The position numbers and the translations under genes are program-made. A stretch of 64,000 nt of DNA from JAENVU01 sp038250905 (GTDB taxonomy: Bacteria > Actinomycetota > Acidimicrobiia > IMCC26256 > JAENVU01). Below the pieces are notes generated by a model that was given only the letters and a program-made list of their open reading frames with translations, did no database searches and had not been told where the DNA came from. Shown here in pieces: positions 8,364-16,271 of this stretch. Position 1 is the first letter of the stretch; every line of letters begins with the position of its first letter. The stretch is taken from assembly GCA_038250905.1 (NCBI GenBank), contig JBBSBV010000008.1:56740-120739 (forward strand). The letters are read 5' to 3'.

Positions 8364-10070
8364 TCAGTCGACGTGCACGCGCGTCAACAGCGGAATAGCG
8401 GTGCCCGACGGTGGTTTCGTGGCCCGCGGACCGGTCGCCTGCAGGATCGTGGCCGGGAGGTCGAGTACGGAGCGGTCGGGATGCTGTGCTGCCGCGATAT
8501 CCGGACCGGCGGCCCACACGAATCCGGTCCCGGTGTGGACACCGGTGCGGTGGAGGGGGAAGGGCCCGATCGTGCCGAGCTCGGGATGTTCGAACGCGTC
8601 GGTCGGATGCGTCCAACGCACGATGCCGTCGGCGTAGGGCCGGAGCGGGTCCGGGCCGGCTCCGGGTGCGTCGAGCCACTCGACACCGTCGGTCACCAGT
8701 CGCCCGGTCCGAGGATCGCGACACTCCGATACGAGGGCGTCGACTGTGCGGCGCGCGTCGTCGTAGTCCGCCGGCGACACCTGCCCGTGCTGTTCGCGAC
8801 CGATGACGTTGACCCGGAGGTAGGCGTCGCCGAAGGTCGGGAGCGCGAACGTGGGCATGGCGCGCCAGAACCGCTGGTAGTGACCGAGGAACAACATCTC
8901 GTCGGCCCGTTCCCGCGCCCGTTCGATGACCTCCGGGGGGTCGTCGCATTCCGGGGGGATGGGCACACCGAGCGCCCCGATCCGGGTGTGTTTGACCCGC
9001 GCGAGCAACCACCGTCCGATCTCGGTCGTGCGGGCCGCGTCGTAGACCGGTAGGCGCTGGATGCGGGCTCGGATCGAGCGCGTCGGGGGCGCGACGAGGC
9101 GCCGGTCCATCTCGTTCCTCCACACGCTGTGGCGCGGCGGGATCACCGGTGGGTACCCCGCGGCGCGCCACGCGTCCTGATCCGGGTCCCGCACGAGCGG
9201 CATTCCGAATCGGTGACGGTGCAACAGTTCGGGGAGCAGGACGATCGAGGGGAGGTCGCCGTGGCTCGACATCATGCCGTCGAGCGAGAAGAGGAAGAAC
9301 GTGTCGTCGGGCCGCAGCGCGCGCACGATGGTGCCGATGGCGTCGTCCATCGCACGGAAGACACGCTCGACCCGCGGCGTGACGTCGGCGACGTGCGCGG
9401 TCAGGGGATGGTCACGGTCGATGCCGTGCCACATGAACTCCGATGCCGAATGCGACTCCGACAGAACGCCGACGAAGAGTTGCCAGTCGGGGAACCGATC
9501 CATGAGGAACGTCGCGATCTCGCCGCTGCGGCGCGCGCCGGTTTCGAGTGCCGCGGTCAGTCGATCGAGGCGGGTCGGGTCGTGCCAACCGCAGGCGTAC
9601 TCGTTGTCGAAGGCGGGGTGGGGCCCGAACCGCTCGTCGATCTCGCGGAGCAGCCCCCGGGGTGACGACGCCCGCGGGTAGGACGGAGCGTGCGCGCCCC
9701 AGGCCGTGACGTGGACCCCGGGCCCGGAGATCGTGGAGCGGGGCACGTCGAACGTGATCACGGATCCGTCGACGCCCTCCCAGAACGGCACGGCACCGGC
9801 CTCGTCGATGTGTCGCGCCGACGTCTCGTACGCCTCGTAGGTGTCCGGATCGAACCGACACCGGAAGCGCGCGTCGTCATGGGAGATGTCGCGGCCGCTT
9901 ACGAACTGGGTCCAGAGCATGCCGTTCCGGTGGGTCGGCGCGCTGTCGAGGCGGGTGCGTGCGCTGCGGCGCCGGAGCGCCTCCATGTGGGGGAGCGCGC
10001 CGGCGTCGCACAGTTGCTCGATCAGATCTATCGACGCGGCGTCGATGCCGACCGCGCAGACCCGTCCCAT
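8364..10070 (-). CDS. Alkaline-phosphatase-superfamily phosphodiesterase-like protein
   Basis: A 568-residue cytosolic member of the type I phosphodiesterase / nucleotide pyrophosphatase group. Metal site: GIDAASIDLIE near the start. Presumed nucleophile: threonine in GMLWTQFVSG, inside the usual PTHRNGMLW context. Further ligands: FSLDGMMSSHGDLP. There is no signal peptide or membrane helix. ATG at 10070 is chosen over an open frame 17 codons longer because the family begins at GRVCAVGID and GAGGGAGAG lies upstream. It is divergent from the SDR gene. Substrate unknown; similar proteins are usually annotated only as alkaline phosphatase family protein. Confidence 0.85.
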   Translation of the reverse strand: MGRVCAVGIDAASIDLIEQLCDAGALPHMEALRRRSARTRLDSAPTHRNGMLWTQFVSGRDISHDDARFRCRFDPDTYEAYETSARHIDEAGAVPFWEGVDGSVITFDVPRSTISGPGVHVTAWGAHAPSYPRASSPRGLLREIDERFGPHPAFDNEYACGWHDPTRLDRLTAALETGARRSGEIATFLMDRFPDWQLFVGVLSESHSASEFMWHGIDRDHPLTAHVADVTPRVERVFRAMDDAIGTIVRALRPDDTFFLFSLDGMMSSHGDLPSIVLLPELLHRHRFGMPLVRDPDQDAWRAAGYPPVIPPRHSVWRNEMDRRLVAPPTRSIRARIQRLPVYDAARTTEIGRWLLARVKHTRIGALGVPIPPECDDPPEVIERARERADEMLFLGHYQRFWRAMPTFALPTFGDAYLRVNVIGREQHGQVSPADYDDARRTVDALVSECRDPRTGRLVTDGVEWLDAPGAGPDPLRPYADGIVRWTHPTDAFEHPELGTIGPFPLHRTGVHTGTGFVWAAGPDIAAAQHPDRSVLDLPATILQATGPRATKPPSGTAIPLLTRVHVD

Positions 10071-10198
10071 GTCGCCGCTCTCCCTCGCCGGACCTACTCC
10101 CGATTCAAGGCTACGCCTCATGACGCGCCAATGGTCCGGGCTGCGGCCGCCGAGTTGCGGTGCGGCCGCTATGGTCCCGGCTTCCGACAGGGGGGCAT

Positions 10199-11056
10199 AT
10201 GGAACTCGAAGCCGGGAAGGTCGCGGTCGTCACCGGAGCCGCGAGCGGGATCGGACTGGCGCTCGCGGAGCGGTTCGCCACCAACGGGCTCCACGTGGTG
10301 CTCGCCGATGTCGACGACGCCGGCCTCGCGACCGCGGCGGACCGCATCGGTGCGCACGGGGTGGACACGCTGGTCGTACACACCGACGTGAGTGACGAGG
10401 CGGCGGTGCAGGCGCTGGCTGCGGCGACCGTCGACCGGTTCGGCGCCGCCCACCTCGTCTGCAACAACGCCGGAATCGGGGCCAAGTCCGATCCGTGGTT
10501 CGGGCCGTTGTCGTCGTGGACGTGGACCATGGGCGTGAACCTGTGGGGCGTCATCTACGGGATCCGGGCGTTCCTGCCGATCATCATCGAGAGTGGCGGC
10601 GGCCACATCGTCAACACGGCGAGCATGGCCGGGTTACTGCCGGGTGCCGGCGCCGCGTACGACGCCACGAAACACGCGGTGGTGGCGCTGACCGAGGATC
10701 TCTACACCGGGATGCTCATGGCCGGGCACCCAGTCGGGGTCAGCGTGCTCTGTCCGGGCTGGGTCCGCACCCAGATCGCCGACGCGGAACGCAACTGGCC
10801 CGCCGACCTGGGCGAACTGCCCGAGACGCCCCCGCAGTCGGAGTTCGTCTGGGCGATGCTCAAGCGGGTCATCGACGAGGGTATGCCGCCGGCGGTGGTC
10901 GCCGACCACGTCGCCGATGCGGTCACGGCCAATCGCTTCTGGGTCCTCCCACATCCGGACTTCGTGGAACTCGCGGTCCGCCGCTGGCACGCCATCGCCG
11001 AAGCGGTGAACCCGACGCCGCCGATGGGATTCCCCGGATTCGACGCCGACGACTGA
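10199..11056 (+). CDS. Short-chain dehydrogenase/reductase (SDR)
   Basis: A 285-residue classical SDR oxidoreductase. The NAD(P)-binding motif TGAASGIG is at residues 12-19, NNAG at 89-92, and the catalytic set is S142, Y154 and K158 (YDATK). An acidic residue after the second strand (LADVDD) favours NAD(H). Substrate is not predictable. The ATG at 10199 has a G-rich ribosome site just upstream. The DUF427 gene follows 5 bases later, so the two are cotranscribed. Confidence 0.9.
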   Translation: MELEAGKVAVVTGAASGIGLALAERFATNGLHVVLADVDDAGLATAADRIGAHGVDTLVVHTDVSDEAAVQALAAATVDRFGAAHLVCNNAGIGAKSDPWFGPLSSWTWTMGVNLWGVIYGIRAFLPIIIESGGGHIVNTASMAGLLPGAGAAYDATKHAVVALTEDLYTGMLMAGHPVGVSVLCPGWVRTQIADAERNWPADLGELPETPPQSEFVWAMLKRVIDEGMPPAVVADHVADAVTANRFWVLPHPDFVELAVRRWHAIAEAVNPTPPMGFPGFDADD

Positions 11057-11061
11057 CGGCG

Positions 11062-11529
11062 TTGCCGACCGAATCCGTCTGGGACTACCCGCGACCGCCG
11101 CGCCTCGAGCGGGTGACGCAACTGCTCGAAGTGGTGCTCGGCGGTGACGTGATCGCGAGCACCCGGACCGGATGGCGGATCCTCGAGACGAGCCACCCGC
11201 CCAACTACTACCTGCCGCGCGATGCGTTTGTCGCGGGTGCGGTCGTCCCCGCGCCGGGCGGGTCGGTCTGCGAATGGAAGGGCAGGGCCACGTACTGGAC
11301 CCTGCGCGGCGGCGACCGTGAGGTCCCCGTCGGTGCGTGGAGTTACGAGGATCCGACGCCCGCGTTCGTCGATCTCAGGGGTTGCCTCGCGGTCTATGCC
11401 GGACGTGTCGACCAGTGCCGGGTCGACGGCGAGGTCGTGACGCCCCAGCCGGGCGGGTTCTACGGCGGTTGGATCACCCGGGCGGTCACCGGTCCGTTCA
11501 AGGGATCGCCGGGCACGATGGGCTGGTGA
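11062..11529 (+). CDS. DUF427 domain protein
   Basis: A 155-residue protein of the DUF427 family, recognised from SVWDYPRPPRLE at the start, the ILETSHPPNYYLPRDAF stretch, CEWKGRATYWTL and AWSYEDPTPAF. The family is common in actinobacteria and has no established biochemical function. The start is the TTG at 11062, six bases after the SDR stop; no ATG or GTG lies nearer to the family's beginning. Coupling to the SDR suggests a shared substrate, which is inference. Confidence 0.85.
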   Translation: MPTESVWDYPRPPRLERVTQLLEVVLGGDVIASTRTGWRILETSHPPNYYLPRDAFVAGAVVPAPGGSVCEWKGRATYWTLRGGDREVPVGAWSYEDPTPAFVDLRGCLAVYAGRVDQCRVDGEVVTPQPGGFYGGWITRAVTGPFKGSPGTMGW

Positions 11530-11547
11530 TCCGCCGGGCGCGGTCGG

Positions 11548-12027
11548 TCAGCGCCGGGCGAAAGGCGGTGGACCGAGCAAATCGGTCCCGCCATTGCGAG
11601 TCGCGGACGATTGCACTCTTGCGATGTCGACCAACCCTGACTCCGATGCGGTCGTCGTGCTCGCGTCGATGAAGAACGATTCGGCGACGCCGGGGGTCTG
11701 CAGGGTCAACACGCGAGCGCCGTCCGATGTGACGAGGAACGCATGCGGCGTCCCGCGAGGAGCGAAGGACACACCACCTTCACCGAGGGTGTGTTCGCGA
11801 CCGTCGATCGCCACGACGATCTCGCCTTCGAGGACGTAGAGGGTCTCGTCGGCTTCGGGGTGGCGGTGCAGTGGCGTGGTCTTCCCGCGCTCGACCTGGT
11901 CTTCGAACAGGATGAACGCGCCGTCGGTCTCGGCCGAGGTCGCCTTCCAGTGGTGGGTCCCGCCGCCGAAGAACCAACGCGCTTCGGACTCGTGTTCGGA
12001 CCGGACAAACGGTGTCGGAGCGGTCAT
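11548..12027 (-). CDS. Cupin-domain protein
   Basis: A 159-residue single-domain cupin. Cupin motif 1 is visible as PLHRHPEADETLYVLEGE, with two histidines and a glutamate as the likely metal ligands, and motif 2 as FAPRGTPHAF. Such proteins range from dioxygenases to sugar isomerases; no specific function can be given. Ribosome site AAGGAA. It is divergent from a TetR gene across 61 bases holding two repeats that look like operators, so it is probably the target of that regulator. Confidence 0.87.
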   Translation of the reverse strand: MTAPTPFVRSEHESEARWFFGGGTHHWKATSAETDGAFILFEDQVERGKTTPLHRHPEADETLYVLEGEIVVAIDGREHTLGEGGVSFAPRGTPHAFLVTSDGARVLTLQTPGVAESFFIDASTTTASESGLVDIARVQSSATRNGGTDLLGPPPFARR

Positions 12028-12039
12028 GGCCGGATTCCT

Positions 12040-12081
12040 TCGTTATGGGACTTGGGTACCATAACGAGAGTACGGTACCAT
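12040..12081. promoter_or_regulatory. Divergent promoter/operator between cupin and TetR genes
   Basis: A perfect inverted repeat, TCGTTATGG (12040-12048) and CCATAACGA (12059-12067), spaced by ten bases, overlaps a likely -10 for the cupin gene (TATGGT, minus strand, 12058-12063). A direct repeat GGTACCAT occurs at 12055-12062 and 12074-12081; the second copy contains TACCAT, a -10 hexamer 7 bases before the TetR ATG at 12089, which would give a leaderless transcript. Confidence 0.5.
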
Positions 12082-12088
12082 CAGCGCC

Positions 12089-12712
12089 ATGTCAACGGGC
12101 TACGCGGCCAGCGGCCGGATCCATCAGAAGACCCGGACCAGGGATGCGCTCGTCGCCGCGGCGCGCGTCCTGGTGGCCGACGGCGAAACCCCGACGGTGG
12201 AGGCGGCGGCCGCCGCGGCCTCGATCTCGCGCACTACGGCCTACCGGTACTTTCCGAATCAGCGTGCGCTGCTCGTCGCCGCCCATCCCGAGACCGAGCG
12301 GGCGTCGCTGCTCCCGGAGACGGCTCCGGCCGATCCCGAGGCGCGGCTCGACGCGGTGGTGCGGTCGTTCACGGACCTGATCGCCGACACCGACATTCAG
12401 CAGCGGACGATGCTTCGGCTCTCGCTCGCACCGGACGCTCGCGACGCCGAGCCCGGATTGTTGCGTCAAGGTCGGGCGATCGCGTGGTTCGAGGAAGCGC
12501 TCGAGCCCCTCCGGGGGACCCTCACCGACGCCGCGTTGCGGCAGCTCGCGTACGCGATCCGGAGCGCGACCGGAATCGAGTCGCGTATCTGGCTCACCGA
12601 TGTCGCCGGGCTGTCCAGCGACGATGCTGTCGAACTCATGCGGTGGTCGGCCCGAGCGCTCTTTCGATTCGCGGTCACGGAGGAGCCACCACCCGGTCCG
12701 GCTCAGCCCTGA
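12089..12712 (+). CDS. TetR-family regulator
   Basis: A 207-residue TetR regulator. The DNA-binding domain spans about residues 15-65 (TRDALVAAARVLVADGE, then TVEAAAAAASISRTTAYRYFPNQ), followed by an all-helical ligand domain. The gene is divergent from the cupin gene and the repeats between them suggest that it controls both. A -10 hexamer just upstream suggests a leaderless message. Its last 10 bases overlap the 3' end of the convergent WHxH-protein gene. Confidence 0.88.
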   Translation: MSTGYAASGRIHQKTRTRDALVAAARVLVADGETPTVEAAAAAASISRTTAYRYFPNQRALLVAAHPETERASLLPETAPADPEARLDAVVRSFTDLIADTDIQQRTMLRLSLAPDARDAEPGLLRQGRAIAWFEEALEPLRGTLTDAALRQLAYAIRSATGIESRIWLTDVAGLSSDDAVELMRWSARALFRFAVTEEPPPGPAQP

Positions 12713-13476
12713 CCGCTCCGGATGATGGCGGCCACCGGGTCGCGCGGCAGATGCGTCTCGAACTGGTACGAGCCCGCCAGCGACGGTGTGGTCCACACGT
12801 GGAGCATGAAGTACGTCGACACGTTGTGATGGCCGGTCGCACAGTTGCCGCGGGTGTCAGTGGACCCGGTCACCTGGAGCGCGGCCGAGAGGCAGAGGTT
12901 GTCGTGCGCGTGCCATTGCGTGAGCGGGCCGCCGGGTGCCGGTCCCGGCCGGCACGGTCCGGGTCCCATGAACATCGCGCCGAGCAGCACCGGGCCCGTC
13001 CGGGTGTTCGCGTAGACGAGTGACGAGGGATGGTCCGGGTCGAGCACGTCGCCGGCGCGCACCGTCGCCCAGTCGGCGTAGTGCACCACGTACCCGTCGG
13101 GGTTCGTCGCCGGCACGTAGCCCGCCGCACGCGCGGCGGTGAGCGTTGCGTATCGACGGGTTCCGGTGGTGACCCGGGCCACCAGCTCGCGGGCCCGGGC
13201 GCGTTCGGCGGCGGTCGGCGCGCGATGCGGGACCGCGGCCATCACCATGCCGTCGGCCATCGTCGTCACGCCGGACAACCCTGGGCACACGGAAGCCTCC
13301 GTCGCCACCGACTTCGGGGGTGCGGCGGTCGGCGCCGACGCGTGATGGACGGGCTTCGACGTCGACACCGCGTGGCCGGTCACGACGGCGCCGACGACGA
13401 GGGCCACGGCCAGGGCGACCATCGCCGCGAGGCGCCACGGACGCGTCGGAGGAACCGGCTCGGGGACGCGGCTCAC
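12703..13476 (-). CDS. Membrane-anchored protein with WHxHxxLC and HVW motifs, uncharacterised family
   Basis: A 257-residue exported protein. One N-terminal membrane segment (about 12-32, WRLAAMVALAVALVVGAVV) anchors a domain outside the cell. The domain contains YVVHYADW, LDPDHPSSLVY, AMFMGPGP, then QWHAHDNLCL and FMLHVWTT. The clustered, spaced histidines and the WHxHxxLC motif suggest a metal site. I remember similar uncharacterised actinobacterial proteins with a GGPLTQWHxHDxLC segment, but know of no assigned function. GTG at 13476 is chosen because it overlaps the MFS stop in a GTGA arrangement, which couples translation to the transporter. Confidence 0.75.
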   Translation of the reverse strand: MSRVPEPVPPTRPWRLAAMVALAVALVVGAVVTGHAVSTSKPVHHASAPTAAPPKSVATEASVCPGLSGVTTMADGMVMAAVPHRAPTAAERARARELVARVTTGTRRYATLTAARAAGYVPATNPDGYVVHYADWATVRAGDVLDPDHPSSLVYANTRTGPVLLGAMFMGPGPCRPGPAPGGPLTQWHAHDNLCLSAALQVTGSTDTRGNCATGHHNVSTYFMLHVWTTPSLAGSYQFETHLPRDPVAAIIRSGQG

Positions 13477-15164
13477 TGGACGGTCACGCTCTCGGCGAAC
13501 AACTCCATCTCGCGTTCGATCTCGTCGAAGTCGGACGCGGGCCGCCGTTCGCGGTCGAGGTGCGGGATGAGGAACGAGATCAGGAGTCCGAGGGTTACGA
13601 ACCCGGTGGCCACCACGAGGGGCACCCGCGACGCGTCGGCGATGGCGCTGGCCAGGGTGTGGCGCAGGATCGACACGTCGACCGCCGAGACACCCCGACG
13701 CGGGGCGAAGCTGACGCCGGTCGCGTGGATCTGGGTCAGCGCGTCCGACCGCACCGCCGCGGTGAGCCCGCGGGCGTTCCTGATGCCGTCCACCGCGTGG
13801 CGCAGGGTGAGCACACTGAGGATCGAGCTCATGATGGCGATGCCGAGGGACGCGCCGACCATCCGCACGGTCGTGTTCGCGCCGCTGGCCGCGCCCGAAC
13901 GCTCGGGCGGCACGTCGGAGAGGATCACGTTGGTGAGCTGCGAACCCGCGAACCCGATGCCCACGCCGAACAGCGCGAATCCGGTGAGCAGTGCCCAGAA
14001 GGTCACGTCGGGTCGGATCACGAGCGCGGTTGCGCCGAGCCCGAGTGCTTCGAGTGCGAGCCCGGCCCGGACCACACCGGTGGTACCGATGATCCGTGTG
14101 AGCCGGCCGCCGAGTTGTGAGCCCGCCACGATGAAGACGCCCGACGGCACCAGCCAGAGTCCGGTGTCCAGGGCGCTCAGGTGGCGCCCGTCCTGGAGGA
14201 ACACCGAGATCACGAGCAGGAACGCGGTCTGACCGATGGCGAGCACCACGAGCGTCGCCAATCCGTAGCGGAAGCCGAGTCGCCGCAGGTTGCTGAACTC
14301 GAAGAGGGGATCCCGCGCCGAGCGTTCCTTGGCCAGTTCGACCCGTACGAAGCACGCGAGCAGCAGCGCGGCGAGCACGAAGGCGACCGGGGCCGGCGCG
14401 ACCGGCCGGCTCACCGGCCAGATCGCCCAGCCGCCGATCACGAGGGGTTGGAGCGGTCGCCACCAGCCGTAGGTGCCGCCCTCGCTGATCGCGAAGACGA
14501 GCAGGAACATCCCGGACGCGATGAGGAGGGCGCCGGGGAGGTCGATGCGTTCGCGCCGACCGGTCCGTGGGATCTCCCGCATGAAGACCCGCGCGCCGAC
14601 GATCGCGAACGGCACCACGATCACGTTGATGACGAACGCCCACCGCCACGAGTATTCGGTAGTGAGGAATCCGCCGAGCAGCGGTCCGAGCGCGACGGCC
14701 GCGCCCATCGTGGCGCCCCACGCGGCGAATGCCGTCGCCCGCTCGCGACCGTGGAAGGTGCTGGTGAGGATGCCGAGCGTTGCCGGCAGCATGAGCGATG
14801 CGCCGATGCCCTCGATCACGGCCTCGCCGATGACGAGCATCACCACGCCGGTCGACAGTGCGGCGACCAGTGACCCCACGCCGAAGCAGGCGGCGCCGAT
14901 CATGAAGATCCGCCGGCTGCCGTAGATATCGGCGAGGCGCCCGCCGATGATGAGCAGCGCGGCGAACGTGAGGCTGTAGCCGGTGATCACCCACTGGAGC
15001 CGGGGGAGCGTGGTGTGGAAGTCGCGCAGGATGGTGGGGATCGCCACGTTCAGCACGGTGCTGTCGAGGGCCGCGATCAGCACCGCGATCAGGATGATGC
15101 CGAGGGTGATCCAGCGGCGGGGGTCGACCGCGGGTGCTTCGGTGTCCGGCTCGGTGGGCGTCAT
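13473..15164 (-). CDS. DHA2-type MFS drug-efflux transporter (14 helices)
   Basis: A 563-residue major facilitator of the DHA2 drug:proton antiporter family. Helix 1 motif ALDSTVLNVAIP, the loop 2-3 motif GRLADIYGSRR, and LGPLLGGFLTTEYSWRWAFVINV (family motif C region) are all present. About 14 membrane helices are expected. Ribosome site AGGAGG precedes the ATG. It is divergent from a MarR gene, with one short palindrome covering both -10 boxes, and it is coupled to the following WHxH-protein gene. Substrate unknown; efflux of a toxic compound is inferred from family and regulator type. Confidence 0.92.
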   Translation of the reverse strand: MTPTEPDTEAPAVDPRRWITLGIILIAVLIAALDSTVLNVAIPTILRDFHTTLPRLQWVITGYSLTFAALLIIGGRLADIYGSRRIFMIGAACFGVGSLVAALSTGVVMLVIGEAVIEGIGASLMLPATLGILTSTFHGRERATAFAAWGATMGAAVALGPLLGGFLTTEYSWRWAFVINVIVVPFAIVGARVFMREIPRTGRRERIDLPGALLIASGMFLLVFAISEGGTYGWWRPLQPLVIGGWAIWPVSRPVAPAPVAFVLAALLLACFVRVELAKERSARDPLFEFSNLRRLGFRYGLATLVVLAIGQTAFLLVISVFLQDGRHLSALDTGLWLVPSGVFIVAGSQLGGRLTRIIGTTGVVRAGLALEALGLGATALVIRPDVTFWALLTGFALFGVGIGFAGSQLTNVILSDVPPERSGAASGANTTVRMVGASLGIAIMSSILSVLTLRHAVDGIRNARGLTAAVRSDALTQIHATGVSFAPRRGVSAVDVSILRHTLASAIADASRVPLVVATGFVTLGLLISFLIPHLDRERRPASDFDEIEREMELFAESVTVQ

Positions 15165-15192
15165 TCGGAGGCTTTCCTCCTGGGGGAGTTAG

Positions 15193-15205
15193 CTGTATCC
15201 TACAG
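15193..15205. promoter_or_regulatory. MarR-type operator overlapping two divergent -10 boxes
   Basis: CTGTA-TCC-TACAG is a 13-base palindrome in the 66-base gap between MFS and marR. The plus-strand TATCCT (15196-15201) fits a -10 for the MarR gene, and the minus-strand TAGGAT (15202-15197) fits a -10 for the MFS gene. A repressor bound here would block both. Confidence 0.55.
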
Positions 15206-15230
15206 GTGATTCGACGGGAAGGCACACGCG

Positions 15231-15710
15231 ATGGCGCCACGATCCGCACCCTCGGCTCCGGTTGGGCCCGGCGACTCCGCGCTGGCGGTCATGGAGACCG
15301 AACTCGCGATGCTGGCGCGCACCCTCGAAGGGCTGAGCCGCCGTTCCTCGATCCACCGGGGTCTCGACCGGTCCAGCTACCTGCTCCTGCGCACGCTCGA
15401 GACGGTGGGGTCGGCGAGCATCAACGGACTCGCCGGTTTGCTGGGGCTCGACGCCACCACGGTCACTCGCCAGGTTGCGACGATGGAAGCGTCGGGCCTG
15501 GTGCTGCGGCGCCGATCGCCGGCGGACGCCCGGGTGAGCGTGCTCGAGTTGTCGGCCCTCGGACGCCGGCGGATGGAGGGCGTCCGGGCGGCCCGCGAGG
15601 AGCGGATCGACCACCTGGTGCAGGACTGGTCGGACCGGGATCGGCGCGCCTTCGGCACCCTGCTGCGACGGTTCAACGAGGCGATCCGGACCAACCCCCC
15701 GCCGGAGTAG
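15231..15710 (+). CDS. MarR-family regulator of the divergent MFS gene
   Basis: A 159-residue MarR winged-helix repressor. The core reads YLLLRTLETVGSASINGLAG, LGLDATTVTRQVATMEASGL, then the wing VLRRRSPADARVSVLELS with the conserved DxR. The divergent DHA2 transporter and the shared operator make a classical MarR/efflux pair. Ribosome site GGGAAGG is upstream of the ATG. Confidence 0.9.
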   Translation: MAPRSAPSAPVGPGDSALAVMETELAMLARTLEGLSRRSSIHRGLDRSSYLLLRTLETVGSASINGLAGLLGLDATTVTRQVATMEASGLVLRRRSPADARVSVLELSALGRRRMEGVRAAREERIDHLVQDWSDRDRRAFGTLLRRFNEAIRTNPPPE

Positions 15711-15776
15711 CCGCACCAGGCGCGCGAGCAGCTCGGGAGCGAACCCCCTGAACCCGTCATAAGTAAGTAAGTTCGA

Positions 15777-15782
15777 TACCCT
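15777..15782 (+). promoter_or_regulatory. -10 element (TACCCT) for a leaderless MarR-ABC transcript
   Basis: TACCCT ends six bases before the ATG at 15789, so transcription would begin at or next to the start codon. There is no ribosome site upstream. The stretch just before it holds an AAGTAAGTAAGT repeat (15761-15772) that may be part of an operator. Confidence 0.45.
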
Positions 15783-15788
15783 AACGAT

Positions 15789-16271
15789 ATGGGTTCCAAA
15801 CGATCTCGGGGTTCGGATCCGGCGGCCGACGTCACGCGCACACTGGCGATCACGTCGCGGTTGTTGGAGAAGGCGCTGGCCGACATGACGCTGCCGCAGT
15901 TCCGCATCCTGCTGCTCGTGGCGCGGATGCCCGAGCGTGCCAACCGGCTCGCCTCGCAGGCGTCGATCAGCCGACCGTCGTTGACCGGGGTGCTCGACGG
16001 TCTCGTCGCGCGCGATTGGGTCCGTCGCCTCGAGGTCGACGGCGATCGCCGCGGTGTGAGCCTGGAAGTGACGCCCGCGGGGCGCAAGGCACTCGGTGCC
16101 GCGCAACGCGCGGTCGCGGGTCGCGTCGACGAGTTGCTCGGCGAGCTGGATCCCGACCGCCGCGCGACCGCCGTCGCCGGGCTCGTTGCGTTGGGTGAAG
16201 CGATCGACCTCGATCTGACCCGCCGACTCGCGGCCCACGAAGCTGCCGGCGCGAAGGGCGTCGGCGCGTGA
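15789..16271 (+). CDS. MarR-family regulator coupled to the fused ABC exporter
   Basis: A 160-residue MarR protein. Winged-helix features: DMTLPQFRILLLVAR, ASQASISRPSLTGVLDGLVA, wing RLEVDGDRRGVSLEVT (conserved D-x-R) and GRKALGAAQ. Its stop codon overlaps the GTG start of the ABC exporter (GTGA), so regulator and exporter are made from one message and the regulator probably represses it. Confidence 0.9.
   Translation: MGSKRSRGSDPAADVTRTLAITSRLLEKALADMTLPQFRILLLVARMPERANRLASQASISRPSLTGVLDGLVARDWVRRLEVDGDRRGVSLEVTPAGRKALGAAQRAVAGRVDELLGELDPDRRATAVAGLVALGEAIDLDLTRRLAAHEAAGAKGVGA

Noticed and set aside
12703..15249. An 848-residue extension of the WHxH protein
   Set aside because: It overlaps the whole MFS gene out of frame; the GTG at 13476 overlaps the MFS stop and gives a normal membrane anchor.
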